From SZUA-448 sp045593785 (GTDB lineage: Bacteria; Bacillota; Clostridia; Lachnospirales; Lachnospiraceae), in the NCBI GenBank assembly GCA_045593785.1, contig JAZNXH010000128.1, positions 1 to 23,222 on the forward strand: 23,222 nt of DNA. Reading direction: 5' to 3'. Of this stretch, positions 1 to 8,038 are shown piece by piece. Positions within the stretch are counted from its first letter, which is position 1, and each line of letters starts with the position of its first letter. The notes beneath the pieces were generated by a model. It was not told where the DNA came from. It searched no databases and saw nothing but the letters and a program-made list of their open reading frames with translations. The position numbers and the translations under genes are program-made.

Positions 1-523
1 CTTTGATCGAGTTCATCAAGGTCCTCTCGTTTCCGGTGTGGAAGTCCGATCGCCCAACTGACTCGAAAAACAGCGTATCTCCACTGAACACCGCCTGCTC
101 CTTCTCTGCATAATAACACACACCGCCAATCGTGTGTCCCGGAGTTGCAATCACGATGAATTCCGTCTTGCCAAGTTGCAGTTTCTGTCCATCCTTCAAC
201 AGACGGTCCGCAACCACACTGACTTCCCTGCGGAATGCCGCAGACTCATTCAGTATCGGATTAGCCAGAAGTTCAGCCTCCTGCTCCCCACAGTAAATCG
301 GCACATGATACTTCGCTGCAAGCTCTGTCACCGCATACACATGATCAAAATGTCCGTGCGTAATCAGGATGCCCTTTAACTTCACATTCTCTTTTTCTAT
401 CAGACGGGAAAGTTCCTCTGCACTGTCTGCGGGATCAATCAAAAAAGCTTCCCTGCTCTCCTCGTCTGCCACCAGATAGCAATTGGTCCGCAGCAGACCA
501 ATCTCTGCTGTTATTATCGTCAT
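1..523 (-). CDS. MBL-fold metallo-hydrolase, glyoxalase II-like (3' end cut by window edge)
   Basis: The reading frame starts at an ATG at 523-521 and stays open to base 1, giving 174 visible residues. The metallo-beta-lactamase zinc motif THGHFDH is encoded near 345-371, and a second histidine motif (ATPGHT) and an acidic metal ligand region (FSGDTLF) follow in the right order. This is the pattern of small hydroxyacylglutathione hydrolase-like thioesterases, which are cytosolic binuclear metal hydrolases; the substrate cannot be told from sequence. The start is supported by GGAG overlapping the rel stop codon, about 8 bases upstream, so the gene is very probably translated from the rel mRNA (12-base gap). 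About 30 C-terminal residues would be expected beyond the edge. The family call is secure and the exact function is not. Confidence 0.88.
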   Translation of the reverse strand, partial: MTIITAEIGLLRTNCYLVADEESREAFLIDPADSAEELSRLIEKENVKLKGILITHGHFDHVYAVTELAAKYHVPIYCGEQEAELLANPILNESAAFRREVSVVADRLLKDGQKLQLGKTEFIVIATPGHTIGGVCYYAEKEQAVFSGDTLFFESVGRSDFHTGNERTLMNSIK

Positions 524-535
524 AACTTTACTCCA

Positions 536-2824
536 TCAGCCTGTCTTACGCTTCATATCCGTTACACCTTCGATGTTACGAAGCTTTGCCATAATCGTAT
601 TCATCTGCTCGGTGCTGTTTACCTCGAAGCCGACATCAATCGTTGCCGTACCCTGCTTGCTGGTACGTGCACTTAAAGACACCAGTTCCACCTTGTTTTC
701 CGTAAAGATACGGGATACATCCACAATAATACCGGTGCGGTTGTATGCAAAAATCGTCCACTCTGCAAAATAATTCTCTTTGCCGCTCTGTTCCGGAGTC
801 AGGTTCCACTCTGCTTCAATCAGACGCACGCGATCACCTTCCGGCAGGTTGATAATATTAATACAGTCGGTACGGTGCAGAGATACGCCACGGCCTCTGG
901 TTACAAATCCGACAATCTCGTCGCCCGGTACCGGAGAACAACACTTGGAGAAATGCACCGCCACATCATCGATACCCTGTACCACGATGCCACCCTTCTT
1001 GCCGACACCGCTTCTGCGGTCTAAAATGACACCGGAGATGGATTCAATCACTTCCTCGTCAGTGATGTCACGCTTATTCTTGCGCTCATATTCTTCTAGC
1101 AGCTTATTAATAATCTGACCTTCTCTGAGTCCTCCGCGACCAACTGCTGCCAGCAGGGAATCCCAGTCGTGGAATCCGTATTTTCTCATACAGGCTTCCA
1201 TAAATTCCGGCTTCTTCAGATCCGATAACTGCAGACTCTTCGTCTTACAATATGCAACCAGCAGTTCCCTGCCGCGCTGGATATTGTCTTCCTTTAATTC
1301 CTCCTTGAACCACTGGTTGATCTTGTTCTTTGCCTGTGTGCTCTTAACAATCTTTAACCAGTCACGGCTCGGTCCTTTGGTATTCTGTGAAGTGATAATC
1401 TCCACACGGTCACCATTCTGAATCACATAATCAATCGGAACCTGTTTGCCGTTGACACGCGCACCGATCATACGGTTGCCGACCGCACTATGTACGCTAT
1501 AGGCAAAGTCAACCGGATTTGAGCCGGCAGGAAGGTTCTTCACATCGCCGTTCGGTGTAAAACAGAAGATACTGTCAGAGAATAAGTCAAAGTCATTCTT
1601 CAAAAGGTTAAGGAATTCTTTGTTGTCAGACAGGTCTCTCTGCCATTCGAGCACCTCACGCAGCCAGTTCAGCTTCTCACCTTCGGTGTCGGTGGTCACT
1701 TTACCGTCCTGTTTTTCTTTATACTTCCAGTGCGCAGCGATACCATATTCTGCCGTACGATGCATCTCCAAGGTACGGATTTGAATCTCGAACGGCTTGC
1801 CGCTCGGTCCGATCAGCGTCGTATGGAGAGACTGATACATATTCGGCTTTGGCATCGCAATATAGTCCTTAAAGCGACCCGGAATCGGCTTATACATCTC
1901 ATGAATGACACCGAGGGCCGCGTAACAATCCTTAACGGTATCTACCAGAATACGGACTGCAAACAGATCATAGATCTGCTCCAACTCCTTGTTCTGGTTC
2001 ACCATCTTTTTATAGATACTGAAGAAGTGCTTTACACGACCGTCCATCTTAGCTTCAATTCCGGCTTCTTGGATATGATTGCCCACCTCTTCCACAATCT
2101 GTGCGATAAATTCTTCACGTTCTTCTTTGTTGGATGCAAGCTTTGCATTCAGATCCTGATATACATCCGGATACAGATAGCGCATAGCAAGATCGTCCAT
2201 CTCTACCTTGATTCTGGAAATACCGAGACGCTGTGCAATCGGTGCATAGATCTCGAGGGTCTCTCTTGACTTCGATATCTGCTTTGCCGGAGTCTGGTAC
2301 TCCATCGTACGCATATTGTGCAGACGGTCTGCCAGCTTAATCAGGATGACACGGATATCTTTTGCCATCGCAAGAAACATCTTACGCAGGTTCTCTGCCT
2401 GAATCTCAATCTTATCCGTAGAATAATTGAGCTGTGTCAGCTTGGTAACGCCATCTACCAACAGGGTTACCTCCTCGCCAAACGCTTCTTTCATTTCTTC
2501 TGCTGTCATGGCAGTATCTTCGATAACATCATGAAGAATACCGGCAACCAATGTCTCCTTGTCCAGTTCAAGCTCAGCCAAAATAATTGCAACACAAAGC
2601 GGATGAATGATATACGGCTCGCCGGACTTACGAAGCTGTCCTTTGTGCGCTTCATCTGCCACACGGTACGCTCTTTCGATTACGGATATATCCGTTGCAG
2701 GCCGGTATTTACGTATGGTATCCACCAGACGTGCATACAGCACCTCCGGTTCCACAAATGCGTTCTTTTCAACATTGCCCACGAGCGGTCGCTCATATCC
2801 TACAATTGGTTTTTTCTCTTCCAT
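536..2824 (-). CDS. rel: Bifunctional (p)ppGpp synthetase/hydrolase Rel (RelA/SpoT family)
   Basis: The protein makes and degrades the alarmones ppGpp/pppGpp in response to amino-acid starvation sensed on the ribosome. With the ATG at 2824 it is 762 residues. An N-terminal HD hydrolase domain shows H60, H74 and the HD pair at 98-99 (GILHDVIEDT). The synthetase domain carries GRVKH (262-266) and RFKDYIAMPKPNMYQSLHT from 317; RFKD is the RxKD form typical of bifunctional Rel rather than monofunctional RelA. A TGS domain (about 418-479), a helical region, the conserved CC pair (628-629) and a C-terminal ACT domain (about 686-762) complete the long-RSH order, so both activities look intact. The frame extends 16 codons upstream to 2872, but that ATG has no ribosome binding site, while ATG 2824 has GGGAAG about 6 bases upstream. 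It sits between apt and the MBL hydrolase in one operon. Confidence 0.96.
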   Translation of the reverse strand: MEEKKPIVGYERPLVGNVEKNAFVEPEVLYARLVDTIRKYRPATDISVIERAYRVADEAHKGQLRKSGEPYIIHPLCVAIILAELELDKETLVAGILHDVIEDTAMTAEEMKEAFGEEVTLLVDGVTKLTQLNYSTDKIEIQAENLRKMFLAMAKDIRVILIKLADRLHNMRTMEYQTPAKQISKSRETLEIYAPIAQRLGISRIKVEMDDLAMRYLYPDVYQDLNAKLASNKEEREEFIAQIVEEVGNHIQEAGIEAKMDGRVKHFFSIYKKMVNQNKELEQIYDLFAVRILVDTVKDCYAALGVIHEMYKPIPGRFKDYIAMPKPNMYQSLHTTLIGPSGKPFEIQIRTLEMHRTAEYGIAAHWKYKEKQDGKVTTDTEGEKLNWLREVLEWQRDLSDNKEFLNLLKNDFDLFSDSIFCFTPNGDVKNLPAGSNPVDFAYSVHSAVGNRMIGARVNGKQVPIDYVIQNGDRVEIITSQNTKGPSRDWLKIVKSTQAKNKINQWFKEELKEDNIQRGRELLVAYCKTKSLQLSDLKKPEFMEACMRKYGFHDWDSLLAAVGRGGLREGQIINKLLEEYERKNKRDITDEEVIESISGVILDRRSGVGKKGGIVVQGIDDVAVHFSKCCSPVPGDEIVGFVTRGRGVSLHRTDCINIINLPEGDRVRLIEAEWNLTPEQSGKENYFAEWTIFAYNRTGIIVDVSRIFTENKVELVSLSARTSKQGTATIDVGFEVNSTEQMNTIMAKLRNIEGVTDMKRKTG

Positions 2825-2898
2825 TCTTTTCTTCCCAATTCCCAGTATACTTACTTCTTTTTCACTGTGCATTCACATACGCATCAATTCTGCAACAA

Positions 2899-3423
2899 TT
2901 ACTTGCCGGGATAGTGGATTGCTGCTTCTACCTCGTATCCCTGTAGACGGTCTCTTCCCTTCAGGCCTTCCAGTTCCATCAGGAACACAATCTTCACTAC
3001 TTTGCCACCGAGTTTTTCTACCATCTTTGTAATTGCTTCGATGGTGCCGCCGGTTGCAATCAGGTCATCCACGATGACAACCTTCTGACCCGGCAGAATC
3101 GCATCCTTGTGCATCTCCACAATTGCAGTACCGTACTCAAGTTCATATTCCTGCTCAATCGTCTCGCAAGGCAGTTTGCCTTTCTTACGTACCGGCACAA
3201 AAGACTTATGCAAATTGTATGCAATCGGTACACCGAAAATAAACCCTCTGGACTCCGGTCCGACTACTACATCAAAATCCAAACCTTCCACCATACCCTG
3301 TAATGCGTCAATTGCTGCATGCAGACCATCCTTATCCTGAATTACACTTGTCACATCACGAAACATAATGCCCGGTTCCGGAAAATCCGGTATGGTTCTT
3401 ACGTACTCTTCTAATTTCTTCAT
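2899..3423 (-). CDS. apt: Adenine phosphoribosyltransferase
   Basis: This cytosolic purine-salvage enzyme converts adenine and PRPP to AMP and pyrophosphate. The 174-residue length is usual for the family. The PRPP-binding loop VVIVDDLIATGGT is at 115-127, and the N-terminal IPDFPEPGIMFRDVT (11-25) and VVGPESRGFIFG (53-64) blocks are characteristic of APRT rather than of hypoxanthine or xanthine transferases. The ATG has a clear GGAGG about 8 bases upstream. The gene lies 15 bases after the stop of the ferredoxin/F420-beta protein and 74 bases before rel. apt next to rel is a common arrangement in Firmicutes and makes sense because alarmone synthesis consumes purine nucleotides. Nothing looks broken. 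Confidence 0.97.
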   Translation of the reverse strand: MKKLEEYVRTIPDFPEPGIMFRDVTSVIQDKDGLHAAIDALQGMVEGLDFDVVVGPESRGFIFGVPIAYNLHKSFVPVRKKGKLPCETIEQEYELEYGTAIVEMHKDAILPGQKVVIVDDLIATGGTIEAITKMVEKLGGKVVKIVFLMELEGLKGRDRLQGYEVEAAIHYPGK

Positions 3424-3438
3424 CTCGTTTTTCCTCCA

Positions 3439-5598
3439 TTATATTTCAGTATCTTCCAAGCTGGCCTTGTGAAGATTATAGCTTGCCAGCAGATTATTGA
3501 TTGGTACTTTATCAAGCTTTGCCATCAAAAGAGCACGCTCCTCCGGCATCGCAGACGGTCTGGTATGATTCTTGCGATATGCCCTGGCAGGGGTTGTCTC
3601 AATATAGTTGAAATCGTCTTTGACCGCTTCCCACAGCTGCTCGCCTTTTTTGGTATTCAGTATAATCGAGCTGACTCCGCGCGGATCATACACTTCCGGT
3701 GCCACCTGCAACACACCGTGACAGTCACCAATTGTAATGTCGGCTACCCGGTTGTGTCCTGCATATTGGCAGCGGTAACAACTAATACGGAAGGTATAAT
3801 TCTTTAAAAACGCATTCATATAATTGTTTTGTCTGCCGCGTACCGAGAACGGTTCTCTGTCTTCAAAAGAAAAGGTTACCTTAAAATCCTTCTGGTGCCA
3901 GCTGATTCTCTTATCACGGAAATTCACCGCGGTTACTTTGGCCTTCAGCTTCTTCTCAATATGCTTTACGTAATCCTCAAACACCTTCGGTGATGCTCCC
4001 CCGTGACAGATGAGCTCGCATTGCGTCAGATTCGGATATTCTTTTTTCAGATAGACACGCAGTGCCGCGTTTTCACAGGGAAGACCGCTGTACAATACTT
4101 CTCTTCCAGCGTCGAGATACTCTTTTACTTTCGGGAACATGTGTGCAAATTCACTCTTTACATACTTCGAACCGGAAAACTTATGCGCTTCTTCCATCGT
4201 CTCAGCTGCCATAGATACAACTCTCGTATCTTCATCAAATGCCGCTCCGAACACGACTCCGTTCTTATCTTCGATAAAGTGCCGCACCAGACTGCGGAAT
4301 GCACCGCCCGACGTACTTTTTGCCAACTGATCATCCGACTTACATACTGCAATTCTTGCTGTCGGAAGATGACTGTCTCCCTCTGCAACACGTTCTGCAG
4401 CATACTGCTTCTTTTCATTTGCAATGCAGTGTTTTTCACAAAGACCGCAGTTCACACAGAGTTCCGGATTGGTTTTCGGATAATAGAATCCTTCTTCATC
4501 CTTTTCCATCGAGATTGCGCCTTTGGGACAGATATCACGGCATGCAAAACATCCATAACATTCCGTCATCCGGATTTTGGTCGGTGCATCTACCATGCGA
4601 ACCAGACCAAGAAGTCCTTCGAGATAATAATAATTTTCAAAGCGTTCGTTTGAAATCATTCTCGCTGCTGCAGTTACCGCCGCTTTATTTGCTTCCCGTT
4701 CTTTTTTCTCCAGCGGATACACATCCACTGTTTTTTCGAGATTGTATTTTTCAACAAACTTTCTCAGGTCCCCATTAAAGCTTACCAGTGTTGTGAGCGG
4801 CAAACAGCGTTCCACGGTCAGACCTGCCACTACCTCGGAGTCTGTGATGACATACTTCGCGCCCATCAGAATCCCATAAAACGTATCTAATTCCTCAGCA
4901 GAATACACCCTGGTATAAGGTGTCGCATATTCTTTAATCTCCTCATTTATTGCAAGACGGATACCGCAGGTTCGTGCCAAAAGACGGCACTGCTCGATGG
5001 TTTCCTGATTCATCTTCGATGCATATACCAGCACATATGGCTTTTTGGACAACGTCTGGGGTCTTGCAGCAGCAGCATAGTGTACCGCCTCTGCCAAAAG
5101 ATACGGGTTCAGGAGTTGCTTCGTATCATCCCTACACAAGAGCTCGTCTATCTGCTTTTTCTGTTCCGGTGTGAATGCCAGAACCTCATCGAAATAAGAC
5201 AAATCATAATGCTCTGTTTTCTTCTTAATCCATCCGGTGGTAATGGTCTGCTCCTTCTCTTGCGGACCGTAAGCTATCATCCGGGTATTCTCATGAAAAA
5301 CAGACCCCTGATTTTTTGCCTGTTCCAAATGACTGCAAGTCAGCTTTTTTCCTATGGACAAGCAAACATCCAGTTTTCTCTTGCCTACCTGGAACGACTG
5401 CTGCGTATAGTACGGATGATAAGAGATTGGGAGTCTCAAATCATTCTCATCTCCCTGCTTCTGGCAAATCATTCTTACATAAATCCGATAAATGCTAAGC
5501 CAGAGATACATCCCCCACATCTGGAATCTGGTCTCAAAATCTACATTTTCAAAATCAGTGGTTACACCGATTGCAATATCATGATTAAAACAAGACAT
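3439..5598 (-). CDS. Ferredoxin / F420-hydrogenase beta-subunit family protein with N-terminal degenerate pyruvyltransferase-like region
   Basis: This 719-residue protein has two visible parts. Residues 347-391 hold two [4Fe-4S] motifs, CYGCFACRDIC (C347, C350, C353, C357) then CVNCGLC...C (C381, C384, C387, C391). The region from about 400 to the end matches the coenzyme F420 hydrogenase/dehydrogenase beta-subunit type flavin oxidoreductase, with a further cysteine-rich block (SCYRCQYAGHNRVADITIGDCHG). Residues 1-330 resemble polysaccharide pyruvyl transferases: a start like IAIGVTTDFENVDFETRFQ and the block MGAKYVITDS at 245-254. The family normally continues with FHG after TDS; here it reads EVVAG, so the usual histidine is missing. 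Redox chemistry on a flavin is likely, but substrate and partner are unknown. The ATG at 5598 has GAAGGGAA upstream. The gene lies 62 bases after hflX. Confidence is high for the C-terminal half, moderate for the N-terminal call. Confidence 0.8.
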   Translation of the reverse strand: MSCFNHDIAIGVTTDFENVDFETRFQMWGMYLWLSIYRIYVRMICQKQGDENDLRLPISYHPYYTQQSFQVGKRKLDVCLSIGKKLTCSHLEQAKNQGSVFHENTRMIAYGPQEKEQTITTGWIKKKTEHYDLSYFDEVLAFTPEQKKQIDELLCRDDTKQLLNPYLLAEAVHYAAAARPQTLSKKPYVLVYASKMNQETIEQCRLLARTCGIRLAINEEIKEYATPYTRVYSAEELDTFYGILMGAKYVITDSEVVAGLTVERCLPLTTLVSFNGDLRKFVEKYNLEKTVDVYPLEKKEREANKAAVTAAARMISNERFENYYYLEGLLGLVRMVDAPTKIRMTECYGCFACRDICPKGAISMEKDEEGFYYPKTNPELCVNCGLCEKHCIANEKKQYAAERVAEGDSHLPTARIAVCKSDDQLAKSTSGGAFRSLVRHFIEDKNGVVFGAAFDEDTRVVSMAAETMEEAHKFSGSKYVKSEFAHMFPKVKEYLDAGREVLYSGLPCENAALRVYLKKEYPNLTQCELICHGGASPKVFEDYVKHIEKKLKAKVTAVNFRDKRISWHQKDFKVTFSFEDREPFSVRGRQNNYMNAFLKNYTFRISCYRCQYAGHNRVADITIGDCHGVLQVAPEVYDPRGVSSIILNTKKGEQLWEAVKDDFNYIETTPARAYRKNHTRPSAMPEERALLMAKLDKVPINNLLASYNLHKASLEDTEI

Positions 5599-5660
5599 AC
5601 TTAATTCCCTTCTATTTCCTGTTTCTTCTGTCTCACCGACTACCTATCATACCTAATCCT

Positions 5661-6896
5661 TCACAGGTTTGCTCTCTCTCTGGGCATATAGGCTCTCACA
5701 AAGATTCCCTCTGCCCGGTAATCTTCTTCCAATAACTGCCCGTATTTTCGGATTGTCTGTAATTTACCTGCATCCGCATACGGAAGTACCGTCTCAATAT
5801 ATACCTTCTGTGCCTTTAATATTTCCTCAATTCCGTCCAGCAGTTCTTTGATTCCATCGCCATGCTTCGCGGACAGTTTCACTGTCTTGTCAGCCTTCAA
5901 ATCTTTAATCTGCTCTGCACCGGGCAAATCCTGTTTGTTAAATACCGTAATAATCGGTTTGTCCTTAATCTCCAAGCGTTGCAAGGTCTCATACACCACA
6001 TGCATCTGCTGGTAAGCCTTGGGATTCGCCGCATCCACCATGTGCAGGATAATATCCGCGTACTTGGCTTCCTCCAAGGTGGAACGGAATGCATCAATCA
6101 GATGATGCGGCAACTTTCGAATAAAACCTACGGTGTCCGTAAACAGTACCTGCTGTCCGCTCTCCAATGCATAATTCCGTGTTGTCGGATCGAGTGTTGC
6201 AAACAACTTGTCTTCCTCCAGCACGCCTGCATCCGTCAGACGGTTCAAGAGAGTAGATTTACCGGCATTCGTATATCCCACAATCGCGATGACCGGCATG
6301 GCACTTCGTTTTCTCTGCGCACGTGCCACTTCACGGTTCTTCACTACCTCGGCAAGTTCCCGTTTCAGCTGACTGATACGGTCACGGATGATACGTCTGT
6401 CTTCTTCGAGTTTCTTCTCACCCGGTCCTCTTGTACCGATACCACCGCCAAGACGAGAAAAATTGCGCATACCAATCAAGCGGGAAGAACGGTACTGGAG
6501 CTGTGCCAGTTCAACCTGTATCTTACCTTCTTTTGTACTTGCGCGCTGTGCAAAGATATCCAGAATCAGCATCGTACGATCCATAATCTTGGTATTGAGT
6601 TCCGCCTCCAGATTCTTCATCTGCGCCGGAGACAATTCATCATCACAGATAATGCCGTCTGCACCCGTCTCCTGAATGAGCTGTGCAATCTCTTCTATCT
6701 TACCCTTGCCAAAATACGTGCCCGGATGAATCCGTTCACGGTTCTGAATCACAAAAGCAACGCACTCCGCACCGGCAGTCTTTGCAAGTTCCTCAAGTTC
6801 CTCCAAAGACTCTTTTGTATCGTCGGTGTCATCCACCGAAACCGCAGCCAGGATCACGCGTTCCCGTTCTTCTCCAACTTCATATAACTCAGCCAT
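5661..6896 (-). CDS. hflX: GTPase HflX
   Basis: HflX is a ribosome-binding GTPase that splits stalled or heat-damaged 70S ribosomes. The 411-residue product has the HflX N-terminal domain with the typical HPGTYFGKGKIEE block (57-69) and the glycine-rich stretch GGIGTRGPGE (151-160). The G domain has G1 GYTNAGKST (207-215), G2 TLDPT (234-238), G3 DTVG (254-257), G4 NKQD (320-323) and G5 SAK (342-344), all intact. I chose the ATG at 6896 because MAELYEVGEERERVIL matches the family start and GGAGG lies just upstream, although the spacing is short (3-4 bases). The frame continues 12 codons further to 6932, without a good ribosome binding site. It is the first gene of a five-gene operon and sits behind a near-consensus promoter. 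Confidence 0.96.
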   Translation of the reverse strand: MAELYEVGEERERVILAAVSVDDTDDTKESLEELEELAKTAGAECVAFVIQNRERIHPGTYFGKGKIEEIAQLIQETGADGIICDDELSPAQMKNLEAELNTKIMDRTMLILDIFAQRASTKEGKIQVELAQLQYRSSRLIGMRNFSRLGGGIGTRGPGEKKLEEDRRIIRDRISQLKRELAEVVKNREVARAQRKRSAMPVIAIVGYTNAGKSTLLNRLTDAGVLEEDKLFATLDPTTRNYALESGQQVLFTDTVGFIRKLPHHLIDAFRSTLEEAKYADIILHMVDAANPKAYQQMHVVYETLQRLEIKDKPIITVFNKQDLPGAEQIKDLKADKTVKLSAKHGDGIKELLDGIEEILKAQKVYIETVLPYADAGKLQTIRKYGQLLEEDYRAEGIFVRAYMPRERANL

Positions 6897-6908
6897 AACC
6901 CTCCGTCT

Positions 6909-6927
6909 GCCGATACAAAACATCAGC
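6909..6927 (-). promoter_or_regulatory. Small leader hairpin upstream of hflX
   Basis: In the hflX leader the minus strand contains GCUGAU and AUCGGC arms (6 pairs including one U-G) around a 7-base loop, ending about 4 bases before the GGAGG ribosome binding site. It could modulate translation start or mRNA stability. It is short and could be chance. Confidence 0.3.
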
Positions 6928-6963
6928 GCCAAATCAACTCAAAAAGATACCTATAGATATTTT

Positions 6964-6992
6964 ATTATATTATTTTACCGGATGATAGTCAA
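6964..6992 (-). promoter_or_regulatory. Sigma-A-type promoter of the hflX-apt-rel operon
   Basis: On the minus strand TTGACT (6992-6987) and TATAAT (6969-6964) are separated by exactly 17 bases. This is close to consensus and would start transcription about 60 bases before the hflX ATG. No other promoter this good was seen between here and the left edge, so all five minus-strand genes probably depend on it. Confidence 0.8.
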
Positions 6993-7073
6993 GTTATCCC
7001 CGTTTTGAATACCTCTTTTCTCTCAAATAATCAAGCAAATTCCATTCTTTTACGCCGCACACTTTCCGGAGTA

Positions 7074-7102
7074 TTGAATTCCGTACAAAAACATTGTAAA
7101 AT
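7074..7102 (+). promoter_or_regulatory. Sigma-A-type promoter of the lipoprotein gene
   Basis: TTGAAT (7074-7079) and TAAAAT (7097-7102) are separated by 17 bases, with about 80 bases of leader before the ATG at 7182. It is divergent from the hflX promoter about 80 bases away. No obvious operator was seen between the two. Confidence 0.6.
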
Positions 7103-7181
7103 ATCAACAAATGGAACTTTTTTCAGATTTTTACCGTCAAATATTTGTACATGAAACACCATGCAAAGGAGGGGTATCCAT

Positions 7182-8003
7182 ATGAAAAAGCTGTTTTTAT
7201 TTCTTTTGGTATTGATTAGTGTGGTCGGTTTGGTTGCTTGTAACAACATCGATCCGGTTGTCCCTCCCGTTAGTGGAGAAACCGGCACCGAAGCAGATGC
7301 AGAACCAAACGTTAGAGAAGCAGTTTCGGACGCCACAGATGAAATTCTTATAGACAGTTGCCTTCCGTTTGGCGGATTGCAACCAATGATTATGGTGAAC
7401 GGAAAACTTTACACCTGGACCGGACGGCATACCAATGTCTACACGCAAAACTTAAGAGTATACAGTGGCGGCATCATGCATAGCGTTTTGCCGGATGGTT
7501 ACACCGCCGTTGGTGAGATATCCGGCATTACTGAGGAGATACCGTCGAAGGAGTTTCAGCTTCGCGCAAATTTTACTGCAAGCGGTACGGTATTTACCAA
7601 TGACCAGACACCGGAAGCAGTCTATGTCCTTATAACTACCGACACATACACCGATGAATACATTCGTTTTGCCAGTGATGACTTACGACAGAATCAATGC
7701 ATTACCTACCACGGAAAGCAGTATCGTCTCCACTCCGAATCCTGTGAACTCATCAAAGAACTCCCGGAAGAGTGTGTCCTGATTGGAACACTGAAGTACA
7801 TTGGTGCCGACATCATTCCGGTCAATGATTTCGAAACAAACCGTCTCACAGATACATGCAGTATCTTAATCGATGGCCGTGAGGTGTATGCAGACCCGGA
7901 CGATGACAGCATCCTATATGTATATGAGCATCACTATTGGGCAGAGGGTGATTACCCCGCATGGCGCGCCTGCAAAGTCTGGCCCGAATTCGAAAACGAC
8001 TAA
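7182..8003 (+). CDS. Predicted lipoprotein of unknown function with two similar domains
   Basis: The product of 273 residues begins with a lipoprotein signal peptide: two lysines, a hydrophobic run and the lipobox LVAC with the lipidated cysteine at residue 20. It would be anchored on the outer face of the cytoplasmic membrane. An acidic, threonine-rich linker follows. The rest looks like two versions of one beta-rich unit: NGKLY...LPDGYTAVGEISGI...FTNDQTPEAVYVLI, then HGKQYRL...LPEECVLIGTLKYI...VYADPDDDSILYVY. I do not recognise a family with known function. The ATG at 7182 is chosen because GGAGG lies 9 bases upstream and the signal peptide starts there; an ATG at 7161 lies before the ribosome binding site. 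It is monocistronic, with its own promoter and terminator. Confidence 0.85.
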   Translation: MKKLFLFLLVLISVVGLVACNNIDPVVPPVSGETGTEADAEPNVREAVSDATDEILIDSCLPFGGLQPMIMVNGKLYTWTGRHTNVYTQNLRVYSGGIMHSVLPDGYTAVGEISGITEEIPSKEFQLRANFTASGTVFTNDQTPEAVYVLITTDTYTDEYIRFASDDLRQNQCITYHGKQYRLHSESCELIKELPEECVLIGTLKYIGADIIPVNDFETNRLTDTCSILIDGREVYADPDDDSILYVYEHHYWAEGDYPAWRACKVWPEFEND

Positions 8004-8007
8004 AAAA

Positions 8008-8033
8008 AACCGCTGAAGACAGCGGTTCTTTTT
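8008..8033. terminator. Bidirectional terminator between the lipoprotein and acyl-CoA synthetase genes
   Basis: AACCGCTG (8008-8015) and CAGCGGTT (8020-8027) form a perfect 8-bp stem with a 4-base loop, followed by CTTTTT on the plus strand. A run of eight A before it gives a T-run on the minus strand. It therefore can end both converging genes, whose stop codons lie 5 and 12 bases from it. Confidence 0.88.
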
Positions 8034-8038
8034 GCTAA

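Noticed and set aside
2825..2872. Longer rel start at 2872
   Set aside because: No ribosome binding site is seen there, and the extra 16 residues are not typical of Rel.
5862..6887. 341-codon open frame on the plus strand opposite hflX
   Set aside because: It is fully antisense to a highly conserved gene, has no ribosome binding site and shows no recognisable protein motif.
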